Below the pieces are notes generated by a model. It searched no databases, had not been told where the DNA came from, and worked only from the letters and a program-made list of their open reading frames with translations. Made by a program: the position numbers and the translations under genes. A DNA stretch of 64,000 bases. Origin: Kiritimatiellota bacterium (lineage in GTDB: Bacteria; Verrucomicrobiota; Kiritimatiellia; JAAZAB01). The stretch covers positions 62,001 to 126,000 of the forward strand of contig JAPLSY010000032.1 of assembly GCA_026398415.1 (NCBI GenBank), in the 5' to 3' direction. Below are positions 28,310-36,775 of this stretch, piece after piece. Numbering within the stretch: the stretch's first letter is position 1; the number at the start of each line of letters is the position of its first letter.

Positions 28310-29383
28310 ATGCAACTACAATACAAACCGGATTTTGCGGAAGCCCGCAACGCCTGGAACCATTACTGGGCCGGGGAATGCCTCAAGCGCCCGCTGGTTG
28401 TGACTCAAACGCGCAGGTTGGACCGACCCGCCGCTGAAATTAAAGACCGTTACTGGTACGCGACACAGCGCCAGTGGGACACGCAATTCGCCCAGATTGA
28501 CGCCTGGCTGGACGCCACGCTTTTTCTGGGCGAGGCGATCCCATTTTGCGGACCGGACCTGGGTCCCGACCAGTTTGCCGCTTTTTTCGGCGCCGACCTG
28601 CAGTTTTCGCCCGATTCCCGGCAAACCAATTGGATTTCACCGAAAATCAAGGATTGGCACACCGACCTGCCGCTCACGCTGGACACAACCAGCCCGGTAT
28701 GGCGTACGCTCCTGGAATATACCCAGCGTCTGGCCGAGCACGCGCGGGGGCGGTATCTGGTCGGCATGATCGATCTGCACTCCAATGCGGACACATTGAG
28801 CGCCCTGCGTGGACCGCAGAACCTGTGCATGGATTTTTACGATTACCCGGAACTGATCGCGCAGGCCATGCTTGATGTCCGCCGCGCGTTCCGCCCTGTG
28901 TATGAAGCGATCTACAAGGCCGGCGGCATGAGCCGTGAAACCGGGACAATCGGCTGGATTCCCTTCTGGTGCGAAGGGCGCTTTGCCACCATCCAATGCG
29001 ACTTCATCTGTATGGTCAGCCCGGAAATCAGTCGCCGCTATATCCTGCCGGCGTTGGAAGAGGAAGCCTCGTTCCTCGATCATTGCGTGTTGCATTTTGA
29101 CGGGCCCGGCGCACTACCCCATCTGGACGACATACTGGCGATTAAAAGAATCGATGCCATCCAGTGGGTGCCCGGCGACGGTCAGCCGCCCATGCACACG
29201 TGGCTGGATGTCCTCAAGAAATGCCAAGCCGCTGGTAAAGGCCTCCAGATTTACGGTGTTAACTTCGACCAAATTCGTATCCTGCACAAGGAACTGAAGC
29301 CGAACGGCGTAGTTTATTGCCCCAGCGTGAAGAGCGAAACGGAAGCCCGCGAAATCATTACGTGGCTGGAACGGAATACGTGA
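28310..29383 (+). CDS. URO-D-like family protein (second copy)
   Basis: 357 residues. Barrel motifs of the PVC-type URO-D-like group: NAWNHYWAGECLKRPLVV near the start, YLVGMIDLHSNADTLSALRG (about 148-167), MVSPEISRRYILPALEEEA (about 240-258) and CVLHFDGPGALPHLD (about 262-276), the place of the Zn-binding H-x-C in methyltransferases; no such ligand pair is present here. QWVPGDGQPP is also typical. Last gene of the AraC-linked cluster. Reaction unknown; a role in demethylation or sugar-derived C1 chemistry is speculative. AAGGACATCCT precedes the ATG. Confidence 0.85.
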   Translation: MQLQYKPDFAEARNAWNHYWAGECLKRPLVVTQTRRLDRPAAEIKDRYWYATQRQWDTQFAQIDAWLDATLFLGEAIPFCGPDLGPDQFAAFFGADLQFSPDSRQTNWISPKIKDWHTDLPLTLDTTSPVWRTLLEYTQRLAEHARGRYLVGMIDLHSNADTLSALRGPQNLCMDFYDYPELIAQAMLDVRRAFRPVYEAIYKAGGMSRETGTIGWIPFWCEGRFATIQCDFICMVSPEISRRYILPALEEEASFLDHCVLHFDGPGALPHLDDILAIKRIDAIQWVPGDGQPPMHTWLDVLKKCQAAGKGLQIYGVNFDQIRILHKELKPNGVVYCPSVKSETEAREIITWLERNT

Positions 29384-29394
29384 TAATCCGGCGT

Positions 29395-29826
29395 TTAGCG
29401 CCGTAACAAATCGGCAAACGGCACGACCGGTTCCCGGCTTCCCGCCACGGGCAAGGCGCCCGGATGCCACTGCACGGCGGTTTCGAGACCCAGCGCAATG
29501 GTGTCCGGAGTATAACCGGCAAACGCATCGCTCAGTTTAACCTCCACCATGATGCGTTCGCCCTTGGCCAGCCATTGCCGGTCGCTCAAGGATCGCACTT
29601 GTTTTTTGCGCCATTCGCCGTGACGCCGGATCCAGAAACTTACCGCCATGTGCGGCGTTTCATTCTTTTTGGCCTCCCAGACACATCGTACCTTTTGTCC
29701 GGCGGGATACATGCTGAAGCCCACCAGGTTCATGTGGGCGCCAAACTCAACGGGCGCTTTCAAATTGGCAGCCAGTTCGGTCGCTACAACCTGAAACGCC
29801 GGATTAGTTTCCGCCAGCGCAAGCAA
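29395..29826 (-). CDS. Unrecognised short ORF, possible 5'-truncated gene
   Basis: 143 codons from a TTG at 29826 that lies just after an in-frame stop; no ATG with a ribosome site exists near the 5' end (an internal ATG is at 29733 without one). The product is rich in amphipathic strands and carries no recognised motif or signal peptide. It ends close to the URO-D-like gene (convergent) and diverges from the radical SAM gene. It could be a degraded remnant of a longer gene; base composition is like its neighbours. Confidence 0.4.
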   Translation of the reverse strand: MLALAETNPAFQVVATELAANLKAPVEFGAHMNLVGFSMYPAGQKVRCVWEAKKNETPHMAVSFWIRRHGEWRKKQVRSLSDRQWLAKGERIMVEVKLSDAFAGYTPDTIALGLETAVQWHPGALPVAGSREPVVPFADLLRR

Positions 29827-29869
29827 TTTTACTGTTTAACTATGATCCGGTTTTCTTTATTGTACATAC

Positions 29870-30928
29870 ATGCAACCGATTTTAAAAATGGGCCGCATGG
29901 GCCGGATTTATTTGGCTTACCGGCGCCGGCAGGCGGCGCTCCATCACCTGCCCCTGCGCCTGTGGATCGAAACGGCCAGTTGCTGTAACCTGCGGTGCGT
30001 CATGTGCCCCAATAAGGACGTGGCCGCCGCCGACAAGGGCCTGATGCCCCTGGAACTGTTTCAAAAGATCATTGATCAAGCCCGCCATTTCGCCCTCGAT
30101 GTGAACCTCCATCACCGGGGCGAGCCGCTGATGAATCCGGCGCTTTTTGACATGATCCGCTACGCCAATGCGGCTGGGCTCAAAGTCCGTTTCCATACCA
30201 ACGGTGCGCTGCTGGATGAGGTTAAGGCGCGCCGTCTGCTGGAAGCCGGCCCCAACCTGGTTTCGTTTTCATTCGACGGATTCACCAAGGAAACCTACGA
30301 GCGGGTGCGCGTGGGCGCCACTTTCGAAAAAACACGGGGTAATATTCTGCGTCTCGCCGCGCTCCGCCGCGAGCTGGGTCTGAAAAAACCATACGTGGTC
30401 ATCGAAAAAATCCGCTTTCGGAACCAGACTACCGAAAGCGACCCTGCCGCAGTGCGGGCCCTGCACCGGCAGTTTTTGGAAGCCGGCGTGGATGAAATCA
30501 TTGAAAAAGAGGAGTATGTCTGGGCCGAACCTGCCCACAGTGCTATGCACAGCATTGCAGGCGAGTCAGGCGCGCCCGAAGCCGGCGGGGAGCGCTCTTT
30601 TTCAGTGTGCACCTTTCCCTGGTACGCCATGGTCATTTGCGCCGACGGCACGGTCACGCCCTGCCCGCAGGATTTCCATGCCGTGCTAAAGTTAGGTAAT
30701 GCCCGGGAAACGTCGCTAAAGGAAATCTGGAATGGTCCGGCCTACCGGCAACTGCGCCGGCAGTTTGCCACGGACATCGAGTCGCTGGCCGTTTGTCGCC
30801 ATTGTGACCGCCTGCGCCGTAAAACCGTCGGCGGCGTACCTCTGCAGTATATGGCCACCTTCCTGACCGACCAGTTGCTCAGCTACGGCCGGCTCCGGAA
30901 ATGGCTGGGGACCCATGAACGGAATTGA
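29870..30928 (+). CDS. Radical SAM/SPASM domain protein
   Basis: 352 residues. Radical SAM cluster CNLRCVMC (about 41-48) after LRLWIETAS. SAM-binding and core strands follow (LHHRGEPLMNP, VRFHTNGALLD, LVSFSFDGFTKETYERVR). C-terminal SPASM region: CTFPWYAMVICADGTVTPC (about 260-278) and CRHC (about 320-323), which would hold one or more auxiliary Fe-S clusters. This group includes peptide-modifying and sugar-modifying enzymes; no precursor peptide is seen nearby. Its stop lies nine bases before the GT4 gene, so the two are probably co-expressed, suggesting an envelope-glycan or secondary-metabolite role rather than RiPP maturation. Confidence 0.9.
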   Translation: MQPILKMGRMGRIYLAYRRRQAALHHLPLRLWIETASCCNLRCVMCPNKDVAAADKGLMPLELFQKIIDQARHFALDVNLHHRGEPLMNPALFDMIRYANAAGLKVRFHTNGALLDEVKARRLLEAGPNLVSFSFDGFTKETYERVRVGATFEKTRGNILRLAALRRELGLKKPYVVIEKIRFRNQTTESDPAAVRALHRQFLEAGVDEIIEKEEYVWAEPAHSAMHSIAGESGAPEAGGERSFSVCTFPWYAMVICADGTVTPCPQDFHAVLKLGNARETSLKEIWNGPAYRQLRRQFATDIESLAVCRHCDRLRRKTVGGVPLQYMATFLTDQLLSYGRLRKWLGTHERN

Positions 30929-30937
30929 GGACGCCGA

Positions 30938-32110
30938 ATGAAGATCCTTTTACTGGCCCCGCATCCGTTTTACCAGGAACGCGGCACGCCCATCGCCGTG
31001 GACCTCCTGCTCACGGCATTGGCGCGGCGCGGCGACCAGGTGGACGTAGTGACGTTCCACGAGGGCGCCGAAAAAACTTATCCCGGCGTCACTCTGTACC
31101 GCATTCCGCGCCTGCCGGGAATGCGCGGCATCCGGCCGGGTTTTTCATTCAAGAAACTGATCTGCGATGTGTTCGTGCTGGCCAAGGCCCTGCGCCTGGC
31201 CGCCCTTGGGTCTTACCAAGTGGTGCATGCGGTGGAAGAATCCGTCTTCATGGCCATGCTGATCCGCCTCTGCTTGCGCACACCCTATGTGTTCGACATG
31301 GATTCCTCCATGCCCCAGCAAATGACCGCAAAGTTCCGGACCTTGGCGGCGTTTTCCCCAATCCTGAAATGGTTCGAAGGTCGCGCTATTCGTCATGCGC
31401 TGGCGGTCGTCCCGGTCTGCGATGCGTTGGCGGAACTGGCCCGGCCTTACGCACCGCGCAAGCTGTGCCTGTTGCGGGATGTTTCGCTCCTGGCGCCGGA
31501 GCCCCAGACAGCCGGTGAGGCGCTTCCGCCGGCATTGGCCGCTTTGCCGCATCCCTGCTTCATTTATATCGGCAACCTGGAGCAATACCAGGGGCTGGAT
31601 CTCCTGCTCGATAGTTTTGCCCTCCTGCTGAAAAGCGGCGTTCAAGCGTCGCTCGTAATCGCCGGCGGCAAAGAGGCTGATATCCGGCATTACCGGGAGA
31701 AAGCCGGCATAGCGGGCCTTGGCAAGAATGTGCGCTTCCTCGGCCCGTGGCCCATTGGCCGGATGGCGGAACTGTTTGCCGTGGCCGACGTACTCGTGTC
31801 GCCGCGCATCCAGGGTAACAATACACCCATGAAAATTTATTCGTATTTGCAGTCCGGCAAGCCGATCCTGGCCACCGACCTGCCTACGCACACGCAAGTG
31901 CTCTCGCCCGATGTGGCCGTGCTTGCCTCCCCGACGCCCGAGCGCTTCGCCGCCGGCATGCACCGGCTGATCGAACACCCTGACCAGGGCCGGGACATGG
32001 CCCGCCGGGCCAAAACCCTGGCCGATGCGCAATACAGCTGGCCCGTGTTCGAGCGCACCGTCCGGGAATTGTATGAGTGGATCGAGCATCAAGTCGCCAA
32101 CGGAGTGTAG
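30938..32110 (+). CDS. Family 4 glycosyltransferase
   Basis: 390 residues. GT-B fold: N-terminal domain opens with ILLLAPHPFYQERGTPIAV (about 3-21), the glycine-rich acceptor loop; C-terminal donor domain shows FIYIGNLEQYQGLDLLLDSF (about 209-228), FLGPWPIGRMAELFAVADVL (about 266-285) and GNNTPMKIYSYLQSGKPILA (about 292-311) in the position of the E-x7-E region. Transfers a nucleotide-sugar hexose to a lipid or glycan acceptor in envelope polysaccharide synthesis. Clustered with the SPASM gene and, further upstream, with the GT2 and B12-radical SAM genes. Confidence 0.93.
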   Translation: MKILLLAPHPFYQERGTPIAVDLLLTALARRGDQVDVVTFHEGAEKTYPGVTLYRIPRLPGMRGIRPGFSFKKLICDVFVLAKALRLAALGSYQVVHAVEESVFMAMLIRLCLRTPYVFDMDSSMPQQMTAKFRTLAAFSPILKWFEGRAIRHALAVVPVCDALAELARPYAPRKLCLLRDVSLLAPEPQTAGEALPPALAALPHPCFIYIGNLEQYQGLDLLLDSFALLLKSGVQASLVIAGGKEADIRHYREKAGIAGLGKNVRFLGPWPIGRMAELFAVADVLVSPRIQGNNTPMKIYSYLQSGKPILATDLPTHTQVLSPDVAVLASPTPERFAAGMHRLIEHPDQGRDMARRAKTLADAQYSWPVFERTVRELYEWIEHQVANGV

Positions 32111-32131
32111 AAGGACAAATCGGGACCGCAC

Positions 32132-33253
32132 ATGACACGCTTGGAAACAATTAAGAAGATCGTGAAAGTGGGGCGCAAAGCCGATCTACTCGCGTCCATT
32201 CGCGATTTGATCCGCCATTCACGCAAGGCAGTGGCCTATGGCGTGAACACGGCCATGGTGCTGACCAATTATGAGATCGGCCGGTTGATCGTGGAACATG
32301 AACAGAAGGGGAAGGCAAGGGCCGAATATGCAGACCGGACACTTGAGCGCGTTGCCATCAGACTGACGGCCGAATTTGGGGAGGGGTATTCTCATCGTAA
32401 TCTCGATCTTATGCGGCAGTTCTACTTGACCTATGGCGTCCGCCTGAATTCAACTCACCCGGCCGCGTTGAACATTTCGCAGAAGCCTTCTGCGAAATTG
32501 CCTCTGGCCGACATGCTCATAAAATCCGAGAAGCCTTCTCGGATTTCTATTCCATTCGTTCTAAGTTGGTCACACTATGTATTTCTCATCCGCATCGAGA
32601 ACGAAGATGAGCGCCGTTTCTATGAGATTGAATCGGCCAATAATCAGTGGTCCTTGCCGGAACTCCGGCGCCAGTTCAATACTTCGCTGTACGAGCGCCT
32701 TGTACTCAGCCGCAACAAGAAGAAGGTGACGGAGTTGAGCCGGAAAGGACAAATCGTCGAAAAGCCGCACGATGTTCTCAAGGACCCCTACGTTCTCGAG
32801 TTCCTGGGTCTCAAGGAGGACAATTCCTATTCCGAAACAGACCTGGAAACTGCAATCATCAACAAAATCGAACATTTTCTACTGGAACTCGGCAAAGGAT
32901 TCCTCTTCGAGGCACGGCAAAAAAGATTCACCTACGACGACGAGCATTACCGGGTGGACTTGGTGTTTTACAATCGACTCTTGCGTTGCTACGTGCTGGT
33001 GGACCTCAAAATCGGGAGATTGACTCATCAGGACCTCGGTCAGATGCAGATGTACGTGAATTATTACGACCGCAAGGTCAAGACGCCGGACGAAAATCCG
33101 ACGGTCGGAATTCTCCTCTGTAAAGAGAAGAACGATGCGCTCGTCGAAATCACATTGCCAAAGGGCAACAGACAGATTTTCGCCAGGAAATATCAACTTT
33201 ATCTGCCCACCAAGGCACAACTGAAAGCGCAGATGAAAGGGATTTCGTTATGA
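32132..33253 (+). CDS. YhcG-type PDDEXK nuclease (DUF1016)
   Basis: 373 residues. N-terminal DUF1016 helical domain (about 15-170), with NYEIGRLIVEHEQKGKARAEYA; C-terminal PDDEXK-like nuclease domain (about 210-350), with VDLVFY (275-280) followed by VLVDLKIG (288-295), the D and D-x-K of the fold, and TVGILLC. YhcG proteins are predicted DNA nucleases often found next to restriction-modification loci. Residues about 115-123 and 131-139 are encoded by two perfect 25-bp palindromes and are likely small insertions. Its TGA overlaps the ATG of a 19-codon broken ORF, so a downstream partner appears to be lost. Confidence 0.92.
   Translation: MTRLETIKKIVKVGRKADLLASIRDLIRHSRKAVAYGVNTAMVLTNYEIGRLIVEHEQKGKARAEYADRTLERVAIRLTAEFGEGYSHRNLDLMRQFYLTYGVRLNSTHPAALNISQKPSAKLPLADMLIKSEKPSRISIPFVLSWSHYVFLIRIENEDERRFYEIESANNQWSLPELRRQFNTSLYERLVLSRNKKKVTELSRKGQIVEKPHDVLKDPYVLEFLGLKEDNSYSETDLETAIINKIEHFLLELGKGFLFEARQKRFTYDDEHYRVDLVFYNRLLRCYVLVDLKIGRLTHQDLGQMQMYVNYYDRKVKTPDENPTVGILLCKEKNDALVEITLPKGNRQIFARKYQLYLPTKAQLKAQMKGISL
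32474..32498. repeat. Perfect 25-bp palindrome inside yhcG-like gene (copy 1)
   Basis: ATTTCGCAGAAG, a single C, then its exact reverse complement. In frame with the gene, and shares the core AGAAGCCTTCT with the second palindrome 23 bases downstream. Confidence 0.85.
32522..32546. repeat. Perfect 25-bp palindrome inside yhcG-like gene (copy 2)
   Basis: AAATCCGAGAAG, a single C, then its exact reverse complement. The outer arm sequence differs from copy 1 while the core AGAAGCCTTCT is identical, so the two look like independent but related palindromic insertions rather than a simple duplication. Confidence 0.85.
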
Positions 33254-33309
33254 CCGTCAAATCCACGCTCAAAATCGAGATGGATGACGAGGCCTTTGCC
33301 CGGCAATAG
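33250..33309 (+). pseudogene. Truncated 19-codon ORF after the YhcG-type nuclease
   Basis: An ATG overlapping the nuclease stop (ATGA at 33250-33253) opens a frame that ends at TAG after KIEMDDEAFARQ. The translational coupling says a real second gene once followed; the product resembles the first residues of small acidic accessory proteins often encoded beside restriction genes, but the fragment is too short to be sure. Confidence 0.5.
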
Positions 33310-33559
33310 CCAACATAAATCAGATCTACCTTTTGGTTTCACCAACCAACCGGAGAAAACAAGCGAAGCATTGTGTCTTGCACCCCTTATTGCATTTTTT
33401 TGATTATTATGCTTGTCAATTGCAGGAACTTATTGATATACAAGGGGTTTTCGGTTCACCGGGGCGTAGTGCTCCACGAAGCTCGGCTGGAAATGAAAGG
33501 GCTGTTTCCAGACCGGCAGCAGGATAACCAAACGCCCGAAAAGTTCGTAACCCGTTATT
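33310..33559. other. Intergenic region upstream of rpsA
   Basis: About 250 bases with no convincing gene. It contains an AT-rich stretch at about 33390-33420 that could hold the rpsA promoter, but no pair of boxes with good spacing is certain. Confidence 0.4.
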
Positions 33560-35362
33560 ATGGAAAAACAAATGAAGCGTAAAACTCACAAAGATTTTGA
33601 CCTCAGCCAGTTCGGCGACGATAAACAGGCGGCTATGGCCAAAATGTATGAGGATACGCTCAAAAACTTCAAGGAAGGCTCCATCGTTGCCGGCAAAGTT
33701 GTGGAAGTCCGCAATAATGAAGTGCTTGTCGATATCGGCTATAAATCCGAAGGTCTCATTGCCGGCGAGGAATTCCGGGACCTGGCGACGCTTAAGCCCG
33801 GCGATCCCGTCGAAGTCGTGCTGGAACAGATCGAGGACGACGACGGCAAAATCATCCTGAGCAAAACCAAGGCCGAACAACAGCGCATGTGGGACAACGT
33901 GCTCTCCACCAGCGAGGAAGGCAGTGTGCTGGAAGGCGAAATCAAGAGCCGTGTAAAGGGCGGCTTGATCGTGGACGTCAGCGGGGTCAAGGGATTTTTG
34001 CCCGGTTCACAGCTTGATGTCGTGCCGGTGCGTAATCTGGATGACTACCTCGGCAAGCGGTTTGAATTCAAAGTCATGAAAATTGACCGCGAACGCCGCA
34101 ACATCGTCCTCTCCCGCCGCGATCTGATCGAACAACGCCGCCGCGACAAGCGCAAAGGATTATTGACGGACATCAAGGTCGGTCAACTGCGTTCCGGCCT
34201 GGTCAAGAACATTACCGATTTCGGCGCCTTTATCGACCTGGGCGGACTGGACGGCCTCCTGCATATCACGGACATGAGCTGGGGCCGCGTCAGTCATCCT
34301 TCCAAAGTTCTCAAAGTCGGGGAAACGACTGAGGTTGTGATCCTGGGCATCGACTTCGATAAAGAGCGCGTTTCGCTTGGCCTCAAGCAGAAAACGCCGA
34401 ATCCGTGGGACAATATCGAGTCGAAATTCCCCGTGGGCAGTCGCGTGCACGGCAAAGTGGTCAACCTGGTGCCCTACGGCGCATTTGTCGAGATCGAGGA
34501 AGGCGTGGAAGGCCTGGTGCATGTTTCCGAAATTTCCTGGATTCAGCGCGTGGGCCGCGCATCCGACGTACTCGCTATCGGCGACGAAGTGGATGCCGTG
34601 GTGCTCAACATTAACCGGGCCGACCAGAAAATCTCGCTTGGCATCCGCCAGACCACGGCCAATCCGTGGGATCTGGTGCGGGAGAAATATCCGGTCGGTT
34701 CGCGGGTTACGGGCATCGTCCGCAACTTTACCTCCTACGGCGCTTTCGTGGAACTCCAGGAAGGCATTGACGGCATGATCCACGTATCCGACATGTCCTG
34801 GACGCGCAAGGTCAACCATCCGTCGGAAATCCTGAAGAAGGCCGATACCGTGGACGTGGTGGTCCTGGAAGTGGATCCCAGCAACCAGCGCATCAGTCTG
34901 GGCCTGAAACAGGCGCAGAGCGATCCCTGGTCCTCCATCGCGGATCACTACAAGGTTGGCCAGAAGGTCACCGGCAAGGTCTCGAAACTGGCGTCCTTCG
35001 GTGCGTTCATCGGCCTGGAAGAAGGGATTGACGGCCTGGTGCATATTTCCCAGATCGGCGAACAGCATGTGGAGAAAGTGCGCGACGCGCTCAAAGTCGG
35101 CCAGGAAGTGACCGCCCGCGTGGTGAAGATCGATCCCATCGAGCGGCGTATCGGCCTGAGCATCAAGGCGGCCGCCCTGCCTGATGAAGAATTCGTGGTG
35201 CAGGAGGACATGCTGACCGGACTCAAACCGGGTGAGGACCTGGTGGACTTGGCCGGCGCCTTCGATGAAGCCTTCGGGGTCAGCCAGGCCAACGGCCAAG
35301 TTCAGGAATGGCGGCCCGGCGAGAAGAAGAACGAGAAGGACGAAAAGTCCGAGAAAAAATAA
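33560..35362 (+). CDS. rpsA: 30S ribosomal protein S1
   Basis: 600 residues with six S1 (OB-fold) RNA-binding domains. The last four are strongly repetitive: GAFIDLGGLDGLLHITDMSW, GAFVEIEEGVEGLVHVSEIS, GAFVELQEGIDGMIHVSDMS and GAFIGLEEGIDGLVHISQIG. The first two are the divergent ribosome-binding domains. A basic/acidic low-complexity tail rich in Lys and Glu closes the protein. S1 binds mRNA leaders on the small subunit. The ATG at 33560 has no good Shine-Dalgarno and another in-frame ATG lies at 33572, typical of S1 leaders. Followed by a strong hairpin terminator. Confidence 0.96.
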   Translation: MEKQMKRKTHKDFDLSQFGDDKQAAMAKMYEDTLKNFKEGSIVAGKVVEVRNNEVLVDIGYKSEGLIAGEEFRDLATLKPGDPVEVVLEQIEDDDGKIILSKTKAEQQRMWDNVLSTSEEGSVLEGEIKSRVKGGLIVDVSGVKGFLPGSQLDVVPVRNLDDYLGKRFEFKVMKIDRERRNIVLSRRDLIEQRRRDKRKGLLTDIKVGQLRSGLVKNITDFGAFIDLGGLDGLLHITDMSWGRVSHPSKVLKVGETTEVVILGIDFDKERVSLGLKQKTPNPWDNIESKFPVGSRVHGKVVNLVPYGAFVEIEEGVEGLVHVSEISWIQRVGRASDVLAIGDEVDAVVLNINRADQKISLGIRQTTANPWDLVREKYPVGSRVTGIVRNFTSYGAFVELQEGIDGMIHVSDMSWTRKVNHPSEILKKADTVDVVVLEVDPSNQRISLGLKQAQSDPWSSIADHYKVGQKVTGKVSKLASFGAFIGLEEGIDGLVHISQIGEQHVEKVRDALKVGQEVTARVVKIDPIERRIGLSIKAAALPDEEFVVQEDMLTGLKPGEDLVDLAGAFDEAFGVSQANGQVQEWRPGEKKNEKDEKSEKK

Positions 35363-35383
35363 CGTCCGCCGTGGCGGGCAGTC

Positions 35384-35424
35384 AAAGACGTCTCGGCACC
35401 CGTCGGGACGTCTTTGTTGTTTTA
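35384..35424 (+). terminator. Rho-independent terminator after rpsA
   Basis: AAAGACGTC pairs perfectly with GACGTCTTT, extended by wobble and G-C pairs around a short loop, and is followed by TGTTGTTTT. It lies between rpsA and tyrS, 21 bases before the tyrS ATG. Confidence 0.85.
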
Positions 35425-35445
35425 ACTCGGGGGCGGTTGTGGATC

Positions 35446-36672
35446 ATGAATATACCGATTGATCGTCAGCTCGACATTCTCACGGCCCGCAGCGTGGATT
35501 TGGTATCGCGCGCGGAACTGCGCCGCAAACTGGAAACCGCCGCCGCGGCCAAACGGCCCCTGCGCGTGAAGTACGGGGCCGATCCCTCCGCCCCGGATAT
35601 TCATCTGGGCCACGTCGTGGGACTCAACAAACTGCGCGAGTTCCAGGACTTGGGCCACACGGTGGTATTCATTATCGGCGACTTTACGGGGATGATCGGC
35701 GATCCTTCCGGGCGCTCGGAAACCCGCAAGCCGATGTCGCGCGAACAGATTGCCGCCAACGCCAAAACGTATCAGGACCAGGTGTTTAAAGTGCTCGATC
35801 GCGCGCGCACCGAGGTGCGGTTCAATTCCGAATGGTGTGCCGCCTTGGCCTTTCCGGATGTCCTGCGGCTGACGGCACAGGTGACCGTGGCCCAGATGCT
35901 GGCACGCGACGATTTTCAGAAGCGCTTTAAGGATAACCAGCCCATTTCGGTGGTTGAATTTCTTTATCCGATCATCCAGGGCTATGACTCCGTCCAAGTG
36001 GATGCGGATATTGAGGTCGGCGGCACCGATCAGTTGTTCAACCTGCTCGTCGGACGCGATCTGCAAAAAGCCTTTGGCAAGGAACAGCAGGTGGTGTTGA
36101 CCCTCCCCCTGCTGGAAGGCCTGGATGGCGTTCGCAAGATGAGCAAGAGCCTGGGCAATTACGTGGGCATCGCCGAGAGCCCGCGGGAGATGTTCGGCAA
36201 AATCATGTCCATTCCGGATGCCATGATGGCGCGCTATTTTGCCTTGGTCCTGGGCCGACCGGATGACGAGATTAAGGCACTGGAACAGGCTTTAGCCTCT
36301 GGTAAACGCCACCCGCGCCAGGTGAAGGACGAACTGGCCCAAGCCATCGTGGCACGTTTTCACAGCCCGGCCGCCGCACTGGCCGCGTCCGCCGAGTTTG
36401 AACGCGTGTTTTCGGAACACAAACAGCCGGACGAGATCCCCACCATCGTGATTCCCATGGCCCAGCGGAAAAACGGCAAGCTGGGGGTTATGGCACTCCT
36501 GGTCGCGGCCGGCCTGGCAGAAAGCAATGGCGCCGCCCGCCGTTTAATTCAGCAGGGCGCCGTCAAAATCGGCGAGGCCAAAATTACCGATATCGCCACG
36601 GAGCTGGCCATTCCGGAAGGTTGTGTCATTCAGGCCGGCAAGCGCGCCTTCGCCCGCATTGTTTCGGCTTGA
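35446..36672 (+). CDS. tyrS: Tyrosyl-tRNA synthetase
   Basis: 408 residues from the ATG at 35446; the frame is open back to 35308 inside the end of rpsA and the terminator, so that extension is not real. Class I signature: PDIHLGHVVGLNKLREFQ (about 45-62; HLGH version of HIGH) and KMSKS in GVRKMSKSLGNY (about 228-239). EVGGTDQLFNLLVGRD is the tyrosine/ATP pocket. A C-terminal S4 RNA-binding domain (about 340-408) includes LLVAAGLAESNGAARRLIQQGAVKI. Belongs to the shorter TyrRS type (TyrZ-like). No T-box leader is seen. Confidence 0.96.
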   Translation: MNIPIDRQLDILTARSVDLVSRAELRRKLETAAAAKRPLRVKYGADPSAPDIHLGHVVGLNKLREFQDLGHTVVFIIGDFTGMIGDPSGRSETRKPMSREQIAANAKTYQDQVFKVLDRARTEVRFNSEWCAALAFPDVLRLTAQVTVAQMLARDDFQKRFKDNQPISVVEFLYPIIQGYDSVQVDADIEVGGTDQLFNLLVGRDLQKAFGKEQQVVLTLPLLEGLDGVRKMSKSLGNYVGIAESPREMFGKIMSIPDAMMARYFALVLGRPDDEIKALEQALASGKRHPRQVKDELAQAIVARFHSPAAALAASAEFERVFSEHKQPDEIPTIVIPMAQRKNGKLGVMALLVAAGLAESNGAARRLIQQGAVKIGEAKITDIATELAIPEGCVIQAGKRAFARIVSA

Positions 36673-36775
36673 CCGCTATTCCCCGCGTGATTGACTTAGC
36701 GCTACCCGCTCCATGCAGCGGGGTGGCGGTCAGCAGAGTAATAACAATCCACCGTCATGGTTGCCATCCTGCCGC

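Noticed and set aside
35308..35445. N-terminal extension of tyrS into the rpsA end
   Set aside because: Would translate through the rpsA coding end and the terminator; known TyrRS proteins start near MNIPID.
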